DNA of 64,000 nt from Pseudomonas sp. HN11 (GTDB taxonomy: Bacteria; Pseudomonadota; Gammaproteobacteria; Pseudomonadales; Pseudomonadaceae), in NCBI RefSeq assembly GCF_021390155.1, contig NZ_CP089985.1, forward strand, positions 4,723,001 to 4,787,000, given 5' to 3'. Made by a program: the position numbers and the translations under genes. The notes under the pieces are model-generated. The model was given only the letters and a program-made list of their open reading frames with translations. It searched no databases and was not told the origin of the DNA. Shown here piece by piece: positions 54,948-63,549 of the stretch. Numbering within the stretch: position 1 is the first letter of the stretch; the number at the start of each line of letters is the position of its first letter.

Positions 54948-54980
54948 CTCAATATATAAATTCTAATCCCATATATTGAG
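54948..54980. promoter_or_regulatory. inverted repeat upstream of the sugar operon
   Basis: CTCAATATA (54948-54956) and TATATTGAG (54972-54980), 15 bp apart, in an AT-rich stretch 70-100 bp before the SDR start. Plausible operator for the IclR protein encoded at the end of the cluster. Confidence 0.5.
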
Positions 54981-54990
54981 CGTAACTCAA

Positions 54991-55028
54991 AAAAATGTGG
55001 GAGCGAGCAAGCCCGCTTCCACATTTTT
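54991..55028. terminator. REP-like bidirectional hairpin
   Basis: AAAAATGTGG with CCACATTTTT encloses AGCG/CGCT and GC-rich REP sequence. A and T runs flank it, and it lies between the sugar operon promoter and the 3' end of the GNAT gene. Confidence 0.65.
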
Positions 55029-55054
55029 AGATCTTCAGCGTTTACTCAAGCGTG

Positions 55055-55534
55055 CTAGCCGAGGGCGAAGTCGCGCAGCGCATCGCCTTCCATGCGATAA
55101 CGCACCCACTCTTCCTGCGGCTGGGCGCCGATGGATTTGTAGAAGGCAATCGCCGGTTCGTTCCAGTCCAGCACGCTCCATTCAAAGCGCCCGCAACCGT
55201 TGTCGAACGCGATCTTCGCCAAGTGGCGCAGCAGTTTCTTGCCCGCCCCGCCGCCGCGTTGTTCCGGGTTGATGTAGAGGTCTTCCAGGTACAGGCAGTT
55301 GCTGCCGAGCCAGGTGGAGTAGCTGAAGAAGAACACCGCAAAACCAATCGGCAGGCCATCGCGCAAACAGATCAGGCCGTGGGCAGTGGCGCCCTCGCTG
55401 AACAGGCTGCGCTCGATATCCACCACACTGGCGATCACTTCATGCCGGGCTTTTTCGTACTCGGCAAGCTCGGTGATGAAGGTCAGGATCTGCGCAGCAT
55501 CGCTGGGCACGGCGGGGCGAATCTCGATGGTCAT
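55055..55534 (-). CDS. GNAT-family N-acetyltransferase
   Basis: 159 residues. The acetyl-CoA-binding strand-loop LYLEDLYINPEQRGGGAGKKLL carries the Q/R-x-x-G-x-G/A motif in EQRGGGAG. ATG 55534 gives MTIEIRPAVPSDA, a typical start; a TTG two codons earlier is less likely. Substrate not known. Monocistronic. Confidence 0.9.
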   Translation of the reverse strand: MTIEIRPAVPSDAAQILTFITELAEYEKARHEVIASVVDIERSLFSEGATAHGLICLRDGLPIGFAVFFFSYSTWLGSNCLYLEDLYINPEQRGGGAGKKLLRHLAKIAFDNGCGRFEWSVLDWNEPAIAFYKSIGAQPQEEWVRYRMEGDALRDFALG

Positions 55535-55804
55535 GGGCAAGCCTTGGCAATTTCAAAGCAGACATACTAAGGCGCTTTGATGACTGAATGCAGCGCAATT
55601 TCACGGCGCGCTCTTACGCCGTCCATAGCTAACGCTGGCGCCACTCAGCATTTCGGTGATCAACGGGCTGGTTAAGCTGGCGACGGACCTCGGCACACAA
55701 AATCTTACAGGTAAGCCAAGACCGTTCGTCGCCATCAAGGCACGAACGCCAGGGCCGGGCTGACCAATAAAGGGTAAGGACATTAATCATATGGAGACAC
55801 CCTC

Positions 55805-56137
55805 ATGAAAAATTCCAAGTTCGCTGCCCTCGCTCTCACCGGCCTGTTGTCTGCTGCGTCGCTGAGCGTCTTTGCCGCCAGCTCGACCACCGGGCCGACC
55901 GACCCAACACCGGACGCCACCACCGAATCCCAGAAATCCATGGGCACCGGCATGGACACCAATGGTGGTGCGGTCATCGATAATAGCGCCGATCCGCGCA
56001 CCAAAGGCAACGACACCCAACGCCAGGCTCCGGCTGCCGTGGGCAACGGTAAAATGGGCCCAGCGATCAATCAGCCCAATATCAACAAGGGCGATGACTC
56101 CAACGTCCCAGGTGCCCCAAAACAGCCGGCGCCTTGA
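55805..56137 (+). CDS. exported, disordered small protein
   Basis: 110 residues. Signal peptide MKNSKFAALALTGLLSAASL with cleavage near VFAASS, then a Thr/Pro/Asn/Gly-rich unstructured tail that includes SADPRTKGNDTQRQ. Good GGAG ribosome site. Function unknown; similar proteins are seen in Pseudomonas. First of three small plus-strand genes. Confidence 0.78.
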   Translation: MKNSKFAALALTGLLSAASLSVFAASSTTGPTDPTPDATTESQKSMGTGMDTNGGAVIDNSADPRTKGNDTQRQAPAAVGNGKMGPAINQPNINKGDDSNVPGAPKQPAP

Positions 56138-56188
56138 TTCATCGAACGCGAGACGAACACCCGATCATTTCCCAGTGAAGAGGTACGC

Positions 56189-56455
56189 ATGAACGTCGAT
56201 AGAAACCTTGAAAAAGAAGTCCTCACCCGCCTGCTGCACGCTCATCCGCAAGGGTTGGGCAAGGAGGTGCTGGATAACTACCGCAGCGAGAAAGAGGTCG
56301 CCAGTGTCTTGGCGTTCCTGCAGGACCGGGGGTTGATCAAGGATGGGCATGTGACCACCGACGACGCCGGTGAATATTCGTTGAACTTGCCGATCAAGCT
56401 GACCGCATCCGGTGTGGATGAGGCACGCAAGCTCGACGGTGCTGGCCCGCAGTAA
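56189..56455 (+). CDS. small winged-helix-like protein
   Basis: 88 residues: LEKEVLTRLLHAHPQG, VLAFLQDRGLIKDGH and ITASGVDEARKL-like end (LTASGVDEARKLDG) are the pattern of YjcQ/winged-helix proteins. Soluble, no signal. 51 bp after the exported protein gene. DNA binding is possible but unproven. Confidence 0.75.
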   Translation: MNVDRNLEKEVLTRLLHAHPQGLGKEVLDNYRSEKEVASVLAFLQDRGLIKDGHVTTDDAGEYSLNLPIKLTASGVDEARKLDGAGPQ

Positions 56456-56506
56456 TTCATTTTTGTCTGGTCTGGCCCCGCTGCCGGGGCCAGTAGGAGT
56501 ATCGCA

Positions 56507-56887
56507 ATGCCTCTTGGAAGCAAAGCCAAATACACCGCCGCACAGAAGCGCAAAGCCGCTCGTATAGAAGAGAGTTATGAGCACAAAGGCGTACCCAAGG
56601 ATGAAGCTGAAGCCCGTGCCTGGGCCACCGTGAACAAGCAGTCTGGCGGGGGCGAAAAGGCCGGCGGTTCGGGTCAGCGCAAAGCGCCGGCCAGGAAAGC
56701 CGCGGACCGGCACGCATCCGCCAAGCGTGCCGCGGCCACGCGTGAGGGCCAACCACGCAGCAGCCGCGCTTCGCTGGCGACCCAGACCAAGGAAAGCCTG
56801 CTGAAAGAAGCGCGGGCCAAGGATATACCGGGCCGATCAAGCATGCGTAAGGATCAATTGATCGAAGCACTGCGCAAAGCCGGCTGA
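56507..56887 (+). CDS. basic SAP/Rho-N-like domain protein
   Basis: 126 residues, very rich in Lys, Arg and Ala. The N-terminal helix-rich part has GVPKDEAEARAWATVNKQ; a basic linker follows, then a C-terminal SAP-like motif (TKESLLKEARAKDIPGRSSMRKDQLIEAL). Often annotated as a plasmid-stabilisation protein in Pseudomonas, without proof. Likely nucleic-acid binding. A perfect terminator follows. Confidence 0.8.
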   Translation: MPLGSKAKYTAAQKRKAARIEESYEHKGVPKDEAEARAWATVNKQSGGGEKAGGSGQRKAPARKAADRHASAKRAAATREGQPRSSRASLATQTKESLLKEARAKDIPGRSSMRKDQLIEALRKAG

Positions 56888-56893
56888 ACACCC

Positions 56894-56929
56894 ACTGTAG
56901 GCGCCGGCTTGTCGGCGCCTACAGTTTTT
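56894..56929 (+). terminator. intrinsic terminator after the three small genes
   Basis: ACTGTAGGCGCCG (56894-56906) and CGGCGCCTACAGT (56913-56925) form a perfect 13-bp stem followed by five T. Confidence 0.85.
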
Positions 56930-56936
56930 GACGTGT

Positions 56937-57854
56937 TTATTCAGTGAGGAGTACGTCGACTTCGGCAGTGCCTGGGGAAGTTGCAGGTCCCCAACGTGTC
57001 ACCGCCAAGGCTGCGGCGGCATTCGCCCGACGTGCCGCTCCAGCAGGTTTTAAACCCTTCGCAAGGCCAGCAATAAACACTCCCGCATGGGCATCCCCGG
57101 CACCGTTGCTGTCCACTGCCTGCACTTTGAAACCGGGCACATGCTCAACCGCCCCCGTTTGCCCTACCCAGCAGCCATTGGGCCCATCACGAACCACCAG
57201 CAGCGTATCGGCGCGCAGGTGTCGGCTCAGCTCGGGCAGCGCGGCAGCGATATCCAAAGTACCGGTAAACGCCAGGGCTTCCGGGCCATTGCTGGTCCAG
57301 ATGTCGATGCGCGGCAATAACGCACGCATTAAGGCCGAGTCCGGCGTCTTCACCAGCGGACCTGGATCGAACACCACCACGGTCTCGCGTGGCAACCCCA
57401 GCAACCAGTCGATCAGCGGCTGCGCCTTGCCCTCCAGCAGCAAGCTGTAGCCGCTGACGTACACATAATCGTCAGCCCGCGGCGCAACCTTGGTCAGGTC
57501 CTCGGCACTCAATTCACCCTCGGCGCCGATGTGGGAGATAAAGGTGCGTTCGGTGGTGGCTTCGGTCAGGGACACGCACAAACCGGTGTCCTTGCCATCG
57601 CTGGCGGCCAGGGCCATTTCAATGCCCTCAGCCTGCATCGCTGCACGGGCCAGATCGCCAAAGCGCCCGTTACCGTGACGCCCAAGATAGACCACCGGCA
57701 GCCCATTACGCCGCGCAGCGGCCATCACATTGAAGCCACCCCCGGCCTCAAAGCTCGCCGATTGCGCCAGCACGTCGCCGCCAGTGGCGGGCAGGGTGTC
57801 GAGGGCCATGACCAGGTCAACGATGACCTGGCCGGTGTGCAGCAATCTAGACAT
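56937..57854 (-). CDS. PfkB-family carbohydrate/nucleoside kinase
   Basis: 305-residue ribokinase-superfamily kinase. The N-terminal GGDVLAQSASFEAGGGFNVM has the two-glycine substrate motif; the C-terminal DSNGAGDAHAGVF (about residue 250) has the anion hole and catalytic Asp. Last gene of the operon with an NCS1 permease (8-bp overlap) and an ADP-ribosylglycohydrolase, which suggests a ribose or nucleoside substrate. Confidence 0.88.
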   Translation of the reverse strand: MSRLLHTGQVIVDLVMALDTLPATGGDVLAQSASFEAGGGFNVMAAARRNGLPVVYLGRHGNGRFGDLARAAMQAEGIEMALAASDGKDTGLCVSLTEATTERTFISHIGAEGELSAEDLTKVAPRADDYVYVSGYSLLLEGKAQPLIDWLLGLPRETVVVFDPGPLVKTPDSALMRALLPRIDIWTSNGPEALAFTGTLDIAAALPELSRHLRADTLLVVRDGPNGCWVGQTGAVEHVPGFKVQAVDSNGAGDAHAGVFIAGLAKGLKPAGAARRANAAAALAVTRWGPATSPGTAEVDVLLTE

Positions 57855-59313
57855 CAGGACGCTCTACCCAAGCCGGGCGACGGTCAGCCGCGCCACCCAG
57901 CACTGCATAAATCCCGCCGGCCACCAGGAAAGTGACGATCCAGCCAAGGCCGTTGTGGCCCAGCCAGGAATCGGACAAAGGCCCGGCGAACCAGATGTTT
58001 TCGGCAGTAGTGCCGATGGTGGTGAAGCTGAAACCCAGCACGATCGCCACGGCCCAGGCGCCGAACGCACGCCATTCCACACCGCCGCGATACCAATAGG
58101 CGCTGCTCGGGCTAACGTCCAGCAGGTCCTTGGGGCTGTAGTAGTGACGATGGATCAGGTCGACCACGAAGATGCCGACCCACGCCGTGATCGGCACCGC
58201 CAGCAACGAGATAAAGGTGATGAACGGGCCGTAGAAACTGTCGGCAATCAGCATGAAGTAAATCGAACCGGCAAAGATCGCCAGGATGTCGACGATCACC
58301 GCGTGCACGCGCTTGACCTTCAAGCCCAGGGTCAAGGTGGTGAGGCCCGCCGAATACACCGACAGGTTGTTGGACAGCAGCAGCCCACCAAACGCGGTGA
58401 TCAGGTACGGCACCGCCATCCAGGTCGGCAGCATGTCGCGGATCGCGATGATCGGGTCGGTGGCCGAGGCCAGATCGTTGTTGCCCACCGACAGCAAGCC
58501 GCCGAGGGTGATCAGCAACACCAGCGGAATGCCCGCACCAAAAGCAGCAGACGCCACCAGACGCACGGCCTTGACGCTGCGGTGCTGGTAGCGCGACATA
58601 TCAGCACCTGCGTTAGCCCAGCCGATACCGGTGCCGGCAGCCATGGTGCCAACGCCGATGATCATCGCGCTGAGCGGTGCCGGGGTGGCATTGAACACCG
58701 CGCTCCAATCGATGGTGGCGCAGAGGAAGCCGCCGACCAGAATATTCAAGGCGCCGAACACATAGGTGGCCCACTTCTGGATCACCAGCAAGGTGGCGTG
58801 GCCCAGCCCGGAAACCGACAGGGTCAACAGCACGAAGATCGCGATAAAGATCAGGGTCAGCACCGGCGCGCTTTTCGCCTCGACCGGCGACCCGAACAGG
58901 ATAGAGCACAACGACAGCAGTACAAACGCAGCGGTGGTGGTGTTGACCGTCTCCCAGCCCAGGCGCGACATCAGCGACACCAACGTCGGCCCGATATTGC
59001 CGCGCACGCCGAAGATCGCGCGGGACAGGGTCAGGCTCGGCGCGCGACCGCGACGGCCAGCGATTGAGATGATGCCCACCACCGCGAAAGAACCGGCAGC
59101 GCCGAGGATCGCCACGATGATTGCCTGCCAGATCGCCAGGCCGCGAAACGCCACCAATGTAGCGCCGAGCGGCAAGCCGAGGATGCTGATATTGGCGGCG
59201 AACCACACCCAGAACAGTTGCAGCGGGTGCCCGTTGCATTCGCCTTCAGGCACCGGTTCGATACCGCGAGTTTCCAATTGCCCGACACTTTGGCCGGAAG
59301 AGGTGCTGCTCAT
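57847..59313 (-). CDS. NCS1-family cytosine/purine permease
   Basis: 488-residue inner-membrane permease with about 12 helices and the family N-terminus SVGQLETRGIEPVPEGE followed by LFWVWFAANIS. Probably imports the nucleobase or nucleoside that the flanking hydrolase and kinase process. Overlaps the kinase gene by 8 bp. Confidence 0.88.
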   Translation of the reverse strand: MSSTSSGQSVGQLETRGIEPVPEGECNGHPLQLFWVWFAANISILGLPLGATLVAFRGLAIWQAIIVAILGAAGSFAVVGIISIAGRRGRAPSLTLSRAIFGVRGNIGPTLVSLMSRLGWETVNTTTAAFVLLSLCSILFGSPVEAKSAPVLTLIFIAIFVLLTLSVSGLGHATLLVIQKWATYVFGALNILVGGFLCATIDWSAVFNATPAPLSAMIIGVGTMAAGTGIGWANAGADMSRYQHRSVKAVRLVASAAFGAGIPLVLLITLGGLLSVGNNDLASATDPIIAIRDMLPTWMAVPYLITAFGGLLLSNNLSVYSAGLTTLTLGLKVKRVHAVIVDILAIFAGSIYFMLIADSFYGPFITFISLLAVPITAWVGIFVVDLIHRHYYSPKDLLDVSPSSAYWYRGGVEWRAFGAWAVAIVLGFSFTTIGTTAENIWFAGPLSDSWLGHNGLGWIVTFLVAGGIYAVLGGAADRRPAWVERPDV

Positions 59314-59391
59314 GAGGGGATGCTCCTGGTGCCTGTATTGTTGTGGTTGTGGCAGGTGTACAAAGCGAATCGTGTTTCCGGTCGTCCTGAC

Positions 59392-60393
59392 TCAGCGCAT
59401 GTTCAACAGCTCTTGAACCAGTGGCTGCAAATCCAGGCCATTGACCTGCTTGACCTGTTCGATCATCGCCTCGGGCCAGCACTGCATCCCCAGGCACGCA
59501 CCGAGCATGGCGCCGAGAATGGCGGCAATGGTGTCGGTGTCACCGCCAAGGCTGGCGGCCAGGCACAACGCCTCCAAAGCACTCATTTCCCCCACCGCCA
59601 CTTGCTGGGCCAGGGCGAACGACACCACCACCGACTCCTGGGACGCCACGGAAGTACCAATCAATTCGTAGAGCAGGTCGGCGAACAGGGCTTTGTCGCC
59701 GCTGCCGACGCTCAAGGTGCGCGCCCAACTGATGCGCGTGGAAACACGCCCCCCGGCAATCCAGTGACCGTGGCCCTCCGCTTGCTGGGCAATCTGGGTG
59801 CCGATGTTCAGCGCCTCCCCCAGGTCCACCCCGTTGATGCCAGCCGATACCACCGCCGCCACTGCCGCCGCGCTGGAAATTCCCAGGGTGGTGTTATGGG
59901 TGACCTGGCAGGCCTGGATCACTGCCTGGATAAACTGCGCCGGGTCGCTGACGTCGGCGGCAATCCCCACAGGGGTGATGCGCATCGCAGCGCCGTTGGT
60001 GGTGCCGTAGCGGCCGGATTCTTCCGGCGTGTGGCCGGCGAGGATCATATCGATCGCGCGCTTGGTGGAGGGGCCGAGCAAATCCTGCGAACCCTTGGCG
60101 CGCATCACCGCTTCCCAGTCGATCAGGCGTTGCGCGAGCACCGTCGGTTCGATGACGCCCTGTCCTTCCACCAGCAACTCGCCCACCAGGATTGCCTGCT
60201 CAGTGTCATCGGTGATGGAACCGGCGGGCATGTTCGGCGCGATGGGCTGGTCGGCGTCGGCATCTTCAAGGCCAGTGATGGCGCCGAAACGCGCCCGGAC
60301 CTGCTCGCGGCTCAAGGACTGGGTAGGCATGCCCAAGGCATCGCCCAGCGCCAGGCCGTAGAAAGCGCCGAGGGCGCGAGTATGCGGGCTCAT
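59392..60393 (-). CDS. ADP-ribosylglycohydrolase family protein
   Basis: 333 residues of the ARH/DraG fold, a di-metal hydrolase of N- or O-glycosidic ribose bonds. Metal ligands are seen in SITDDTEQA (61-64) and LGGDTDTIAA (about 281). GAFYGLALGDALGMPTQ is the family start. Start ATG 60393 overlaps the GntR stop by 4 bp. In this operon it more likely hydrolyses a small nucleoside than a protein modification. Confidence 0.9.
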   Translation of the reverse strand: MSPHTRALGAFYGLALGDALGMPTQSLSREQVRARFGAITGLEDADADQPIAPNMPAGSITDDTEQAILVGELLVEGQGVIEPTVLAQRLIDWEAVMRAKGSQDLLGPSTKRAIDMILAGHTPEESGRYGTTNGAAMRITPVGIAADVSDPAQFIQAVIQACQVTHNTTLGISSAAAVAAVVSAGINGVDLGEALNIGTQIAQQAEGHGHWIAGGRVSTRISWARTLSVGSGDKALFADLLYELIGTSVASQESVVVSFALAQQVAVGEMSALEALCLAASLGGDTDTIAAILGAMLGACLGMQCWPEAMIEQVKQVNGLDLQPLVQELLNMR

Positions 60394-61103
60394 TTCGGGT
60401 TTCCAAACTGGAGGTGCAGGCGAAAGTGCAGAGGGTCGAGCAAGCTTTCGACGTGCTCCATGAGACGCTCGCGTCGGTCGTAGGTAGTCCGTGAAGCCTT
60501 GAGAAACACTGTGCCCGCAGGACGGCCAAGCAACTCGGCATCTTCGTCGCTGAGGGGCTCGGCGCCGATCCACTGGTCACCTTCAGCGCCGACGTATCCG
60601 TACGCGGCCAGGGTGATGGTCAGGGAGTTATCGATCAGGCCGACTCTCGGCAGGCTTTCCAGGCCGCCGGACGCGGGCATCAATGAACGTTCCAGGGATA
60701 CCGCCGTGCCGTCAGTAGTGCGGCGGCGGCGGTCGAGGGCGATGAACTGGTCACTGCCGAAACGGCTGAGCAGGTCGGGACGGGTCACCGCTTCAAGGCG
60801 CAGGATATCGGTGTTCACCCGCGCCCCTGTGTCGGCCAGGGCCTGGGCCCAACCGCTGCGTTGGTCGAGCACCATACCGTCAAAGGTGACGATGGAACCG
60901 ACGCCGCTCTGGGTCGCGATGTAGTTGCGCCGCTTCAGCTCGGCGAGGGCTTCGCGCAGGGTGCCACGGCTGACCGCAAACTCCTCGGCCAATTGATGCT
61001 CGCCCGGCAACAGGAAACCGTCAGCCATCACCCCACCCTCGATACGGCGGATGAGCTCGTCGACGACGCGTTTTTTCTTATCAAATCGAACATGTCTAAT
61101 CAT
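60390..61103 (-). CDS. GntR-family regulator (HutC/UTRA type)
   Basis: 237 residues: an N-terminal winged helix (LAEEFAVSRGTLREALAELKRR) and a UTRA ligand domain (RRRTTDGTAVSLERSLMP). It leads the hydrolase/permease/kinase operon and overlaps it by 4 bp, so it is the obvious regulator. ATG 61103 is used; the first in-frame codon upstream is TTG. Confidence 0.9.
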   Translation of the reverse strand: MIRHVRFDKKKRVVDELIRRIEGGVMADGFLLPGEHQLAEEFAVSRGTLREALAELKRRNYIATQSGVGSIVTFDGMVLDQRSGWAQALADTGARVNTDILRLEAVTRPDLLSRFGSDQFIALDRRRRTTDGTAVSLERSLMPASGGLESLPRVGLIDNSLTITLAAYGYVGAEGDQWIGAEPLSDEDAELLGRPAGTVFLKASRTTYDRRERLMEHVESLLDPLHFRLHLQFGNPK

Positions 61104-61173
61104 GTACAAATTGATAACCGAAAGTGCACGTTGGCAGCAAGCGAATTATTACAGGGAGATGAAAAAACTGGCC

Positions 61174-61734
61174 TCAGGGTTCCAGGCCGATACGGAAAAA
61201 CTCCCCGCCGCTCCACACGCCGAGCCAGTTCTGACCGTTGATCGCACGGCTCACCGCCAACTCCACCAATTGGTAGAACACGTTGCGATGCACCAGGGCT
61301 TCGAGGTTGGTGCGAACCCGCAGATAGGGCGCGGGTTCCTGGGTAACCGGGTCGATCACCACCCGCAGTGGGTGTTCAAGGCCTGCTTCAATTTGATCGT
61401 CCACGTTGGTGGTAAAGCGCAATACCTGACTTTCGCCCTGCCCTTGGACGTCCAGAGTCACAGCAACGAACGGCGCATCGTCGACGCTGATGCCGACCTT
61501 TTCCACGGGAGTGACCAGGAAGTAATCATCGCCATCGCGGCGGATGATGTTTGAGAACAGCTTGACCATCGGCTTACGCCCGATCGGTGTGCCCTGATAG
61601 AACCAGGTGCCATCGCGTGCGATGCGCATATCGATGTGGCCGCAGAAGTCCGGGTTCCACAGATGTACCGGCGCCGGTCCCTTGCCCTTGGGCAGTTGGG
61701 CCAACAGATCGTTAGCCTTGGCGGAATCGGTCAT
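61174..61734 (-). CDS. DUF1285 protein
   Basis: 186 residues, cytoplasmic. Family segments are APVHLWNPDFCGHIDMRI, WFYQGTPIGRKPMVKLFSNI and YFLVTPVEKVGI. Structures of the family exist but no function is established. ATG 61734; cotranscription with the DUF4823 gene upstream is likely (16-bp gap). Confidence 0.88.
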   Translation of the reverse strand: MTDSAKANDLLAQLPKGKGPAPVHLWNPDFCGHIDMRIARDGTWFYQGTPIGRKPMVKLFSNIIRRDGDDYFLVTPVEKVGISVDDAPFVAVTLDVQGQGESQVLRFTTNVDDQIEAGLEHPLRVVIDPVTQEPAPYLRVRTNLEALVHRNVFYQLVELAVSRAINGQNWLGVWSGGEFFRIGLEP

Positions 61735-61750
61735 AGGGTTCTCCTGGTAC

Positions 61751-62356
61751 TTATTGATCACTCATGCCCAGCAGGCTGCGGGCGTACTGCCTCAGCGGGC
61801 GGGCAATCAGATCTTCTGGCTTGTTGTCGTGGAACGTCAGTAAACCGCCACGACTGCGAATACGTGCAGTATCGATCAAATACTGGGTGCTGGTCTCGAT
61901 CAACATGATCTGGATGACCCCGCTGTCCAACCCGACGCGGTCGAGGGCTTCCTGGTCGGCCCACTCATCGGCATTGCCAATACGGTCATCCGCCTTGGCG
62001 AAACGGCAGTACAGCAGGTAGTGAGCGCCGGCCGCACGGGCTTCGGACATTGCCTGCTCCAGACCTTCCGGCTGACGGGCGCGACGCACCATGGGGAAAT
62101 ATTCGATGAAACCGTTGAAGGCTTCCTCGGCCACCACGTTTGGACGCGGATAAGCGCTGCCCGGCGGCACAAAGGCACCTTGGGCGATAAACACGAAAGA
62201 GTCCGGCTGTATGCGAACCGAGGCGGTGCGACGGGTATCGCTGTGGTCCAGCAAACCGGCATCGCTCATCTGATAGCGGGTGCCTTCGGCCATATCGCTG
62301 ACGGTCATGCAACCACTCAGCGTCAACGACGCCAGCAGCAAAACCAGACTACGCAT
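61751..62356 (-). CDS. DUF4823 lipoprotein
   Basis: 201 residues. Lipobox LTLSGCMT after a short signal peptide, then an alpha/beta mature domain with YLLYCRFAKADDRIGN and the C-terminal PEDLIARPLRQYARSL. Probably anchored in the outer membrane. Start ATG 62356. Confidence 0.85.
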   Translation of the reverse strand: MRSLVLLLASLTLSGCMTVSDMAEGTRYQMSDAGLLDHSDTRRTASVRIQPDSFVFIAQGAFVPPGSAYPRPNVVAEEAFNGFIEYFPMVRRARQPEGLEQAMSEARAAGAHYLLYCRFAKADDRIGNADEWADQEALDRVGLDSGVIQIMLIETSTQYLIDTARIRSRGGLLTFHDNKPEDLIARPLRQYARSLLGMSDQ

Positions 62357-62430
62357 CCTAATCCTCCAGAAGCCGGTGACGGAAAACCGGCGAATGGGCG
62401 TGAGATGCAGGTTCTGGGCCAGGGGAGCAG

Positions 62431-62457
62431 TTACAAGCTTCAAGCTTCAAGCTTAGA
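62431..62457. repeat. short AAGCTTCAAGCTT repeat
   Basis: Tandem CAAGCTT units, related to the intergenic repeats at 10787 and 48440, between the DUF4823 lipoprotein gene and moaA. Confidence 0.5.
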
Positions 62458-62465
62458 ACTCCGCG

Positions 62466-63434
62466 TCAGCCGCCGATGATTTTCATGATGGTGGCGCCGC
62501 CAGAGAAGGCCACTTCCTGCTTGTCACCCAACGCCTTCATCAACAGGCCCTGCAGCGCCGGCAGCGCCTGATGGCGGGGTTTGTCCAGAAGGTCGCCGAC
62601 ATAGTGGCGGTTGCTCGACGACAGGCAGCCATGCAGCCAGCCGGTGGACGACAACCGCAACCGCGAACAGGTCCGGCAGAACGGCACGCTTTCGTTGGCG
62701 ATTACTCCGAAATAGCCCTTGCCGGGTATTTCATAACGTACTGCGGTCGCGTCAATGGGCGCATTGGCTTGCAGGTATTCATGCTGTTCGCCGATCAGGC
62801 CCAGTAGCTGTTGCAGGCTGACAAATTGCTGCAGAAACGCGTTGGAGTCCTTGGCCAGATGGCCCATGCGCATCAGTTCGATAAAGCGCAGTTCATAACC
62901 ACGCTCCAAGCAGTACTCGAGCAGCGGCATCACCTGGTCGAGGTTCTGGCCGCGCAACGGCACCATGTTGACCTTGATCTTGATTCCGGCGGCGCGGGCC
63001 TGGTCCATGCCGTCGAGTACGGTGGCCAGGTCGCCGCCACGGGCGATGCTGCGGAAGGCGTCCGCATCCAGGGTATCGAGGGAGACATTGATGCGCTTGA
63101 TCCCGGCCTCGACCAGCAGCGGCAGTTTACGCGCCAGCAGTTGGCCGTTGGTGGTCAGGCTGATGTCACTGAGCCCCATCTGCCCGACCGCGCCCATGAA
63201 GGCTTCCAGCTTGGGGCTGACCAACGGCTCGCCGCCAGTGATACGCAGGCGGTCGATGCCCGCCGCTTCGATCAGGTATTCCACACCACGGGCCATGGCC
63301 TCGGCCGAGAGTTCGTCCTGGGCAGCCACTAGCCGCTTGCCGTTAGGCACGCAGTAGGTACACGCGTAATTGCAGGCTGAGGTCAGGCTGATCCGCAAAT
63401 TGCGAAAACGCCTGCCTTGACGATCAACGATCAT
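62466..63434 (-). CDS. moaA: GTP 3',8-cyclase MoaA
   Basis: 322-residue radical-SAM enzyme of molybdenum cofactor synthesis. The N-terminal cluster motif CNYACTYC places Cys21, Cys25 and Cys28; the C-terminal cluster uses CRTCSRLRLSSTGWLHGC. The protein ends in the Gly-Gly needed for activity (MKIIGG). Pseudomonas often has two moaA genes; which one this is cannot be told here. Confidence 0.94.
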   Translation of the reverse strand: MIVDRQGRRFRNLRISLTSACNYACTYCVPNGKRLVAAQDELSAEAMARGVEYLIEAAGIDRLRITGGEPLVSPKLEAFMGAVGQMGLSDISLTTNGQLLARKLPLLVEAGIKRINVSLDTLDADAFRSIARGGDLATVLDGMDQARAAGIKIKVNMVPLRGQNLDQVMPLLEYCLERGYELRFIELMRMGHLAKDSNAFLQQFVSLQQLLGLIGEQHEYLQANAPIDATAVRYEIPGKGYFGVIANESVPFCRTCSRLRLSSTGWLHGCLSSSNRHYVGDLLDKPRHQALPALQGLLMKALGDKQEVAFSGGATIMKIIGG

Positions 63435-63466
63435 GGATCACTCCGACAGAGGATGATTCGGGCGCG

Positions 63467-63496
63467 CTAAAAGCTGACTGATAAATCAGCTTTTAG
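63467..63496. other. inverted repeat between the TetR gene and moaA
   Basis: CTAAAAGCTGA (63467-63477) and TCAGCTTTTAG (63486-63496) around an 8-bp loop. Terminator of the TetR gene or an operator in the moaA promoter. Confidence 0.55.
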
Positions 63497-63549
63497 CAAG
63501 AGTCCTTGCCTGAGTATATTCCTGGGGTACTACGCGTGGCAGCAAATCA

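Noticed and set aside
55601..55783. 60-codon minus-strand frame upstream of the exported small protein
   Set aside because: No good ribosome site, position in a promoter region and no recognised family; possible but unsupported.
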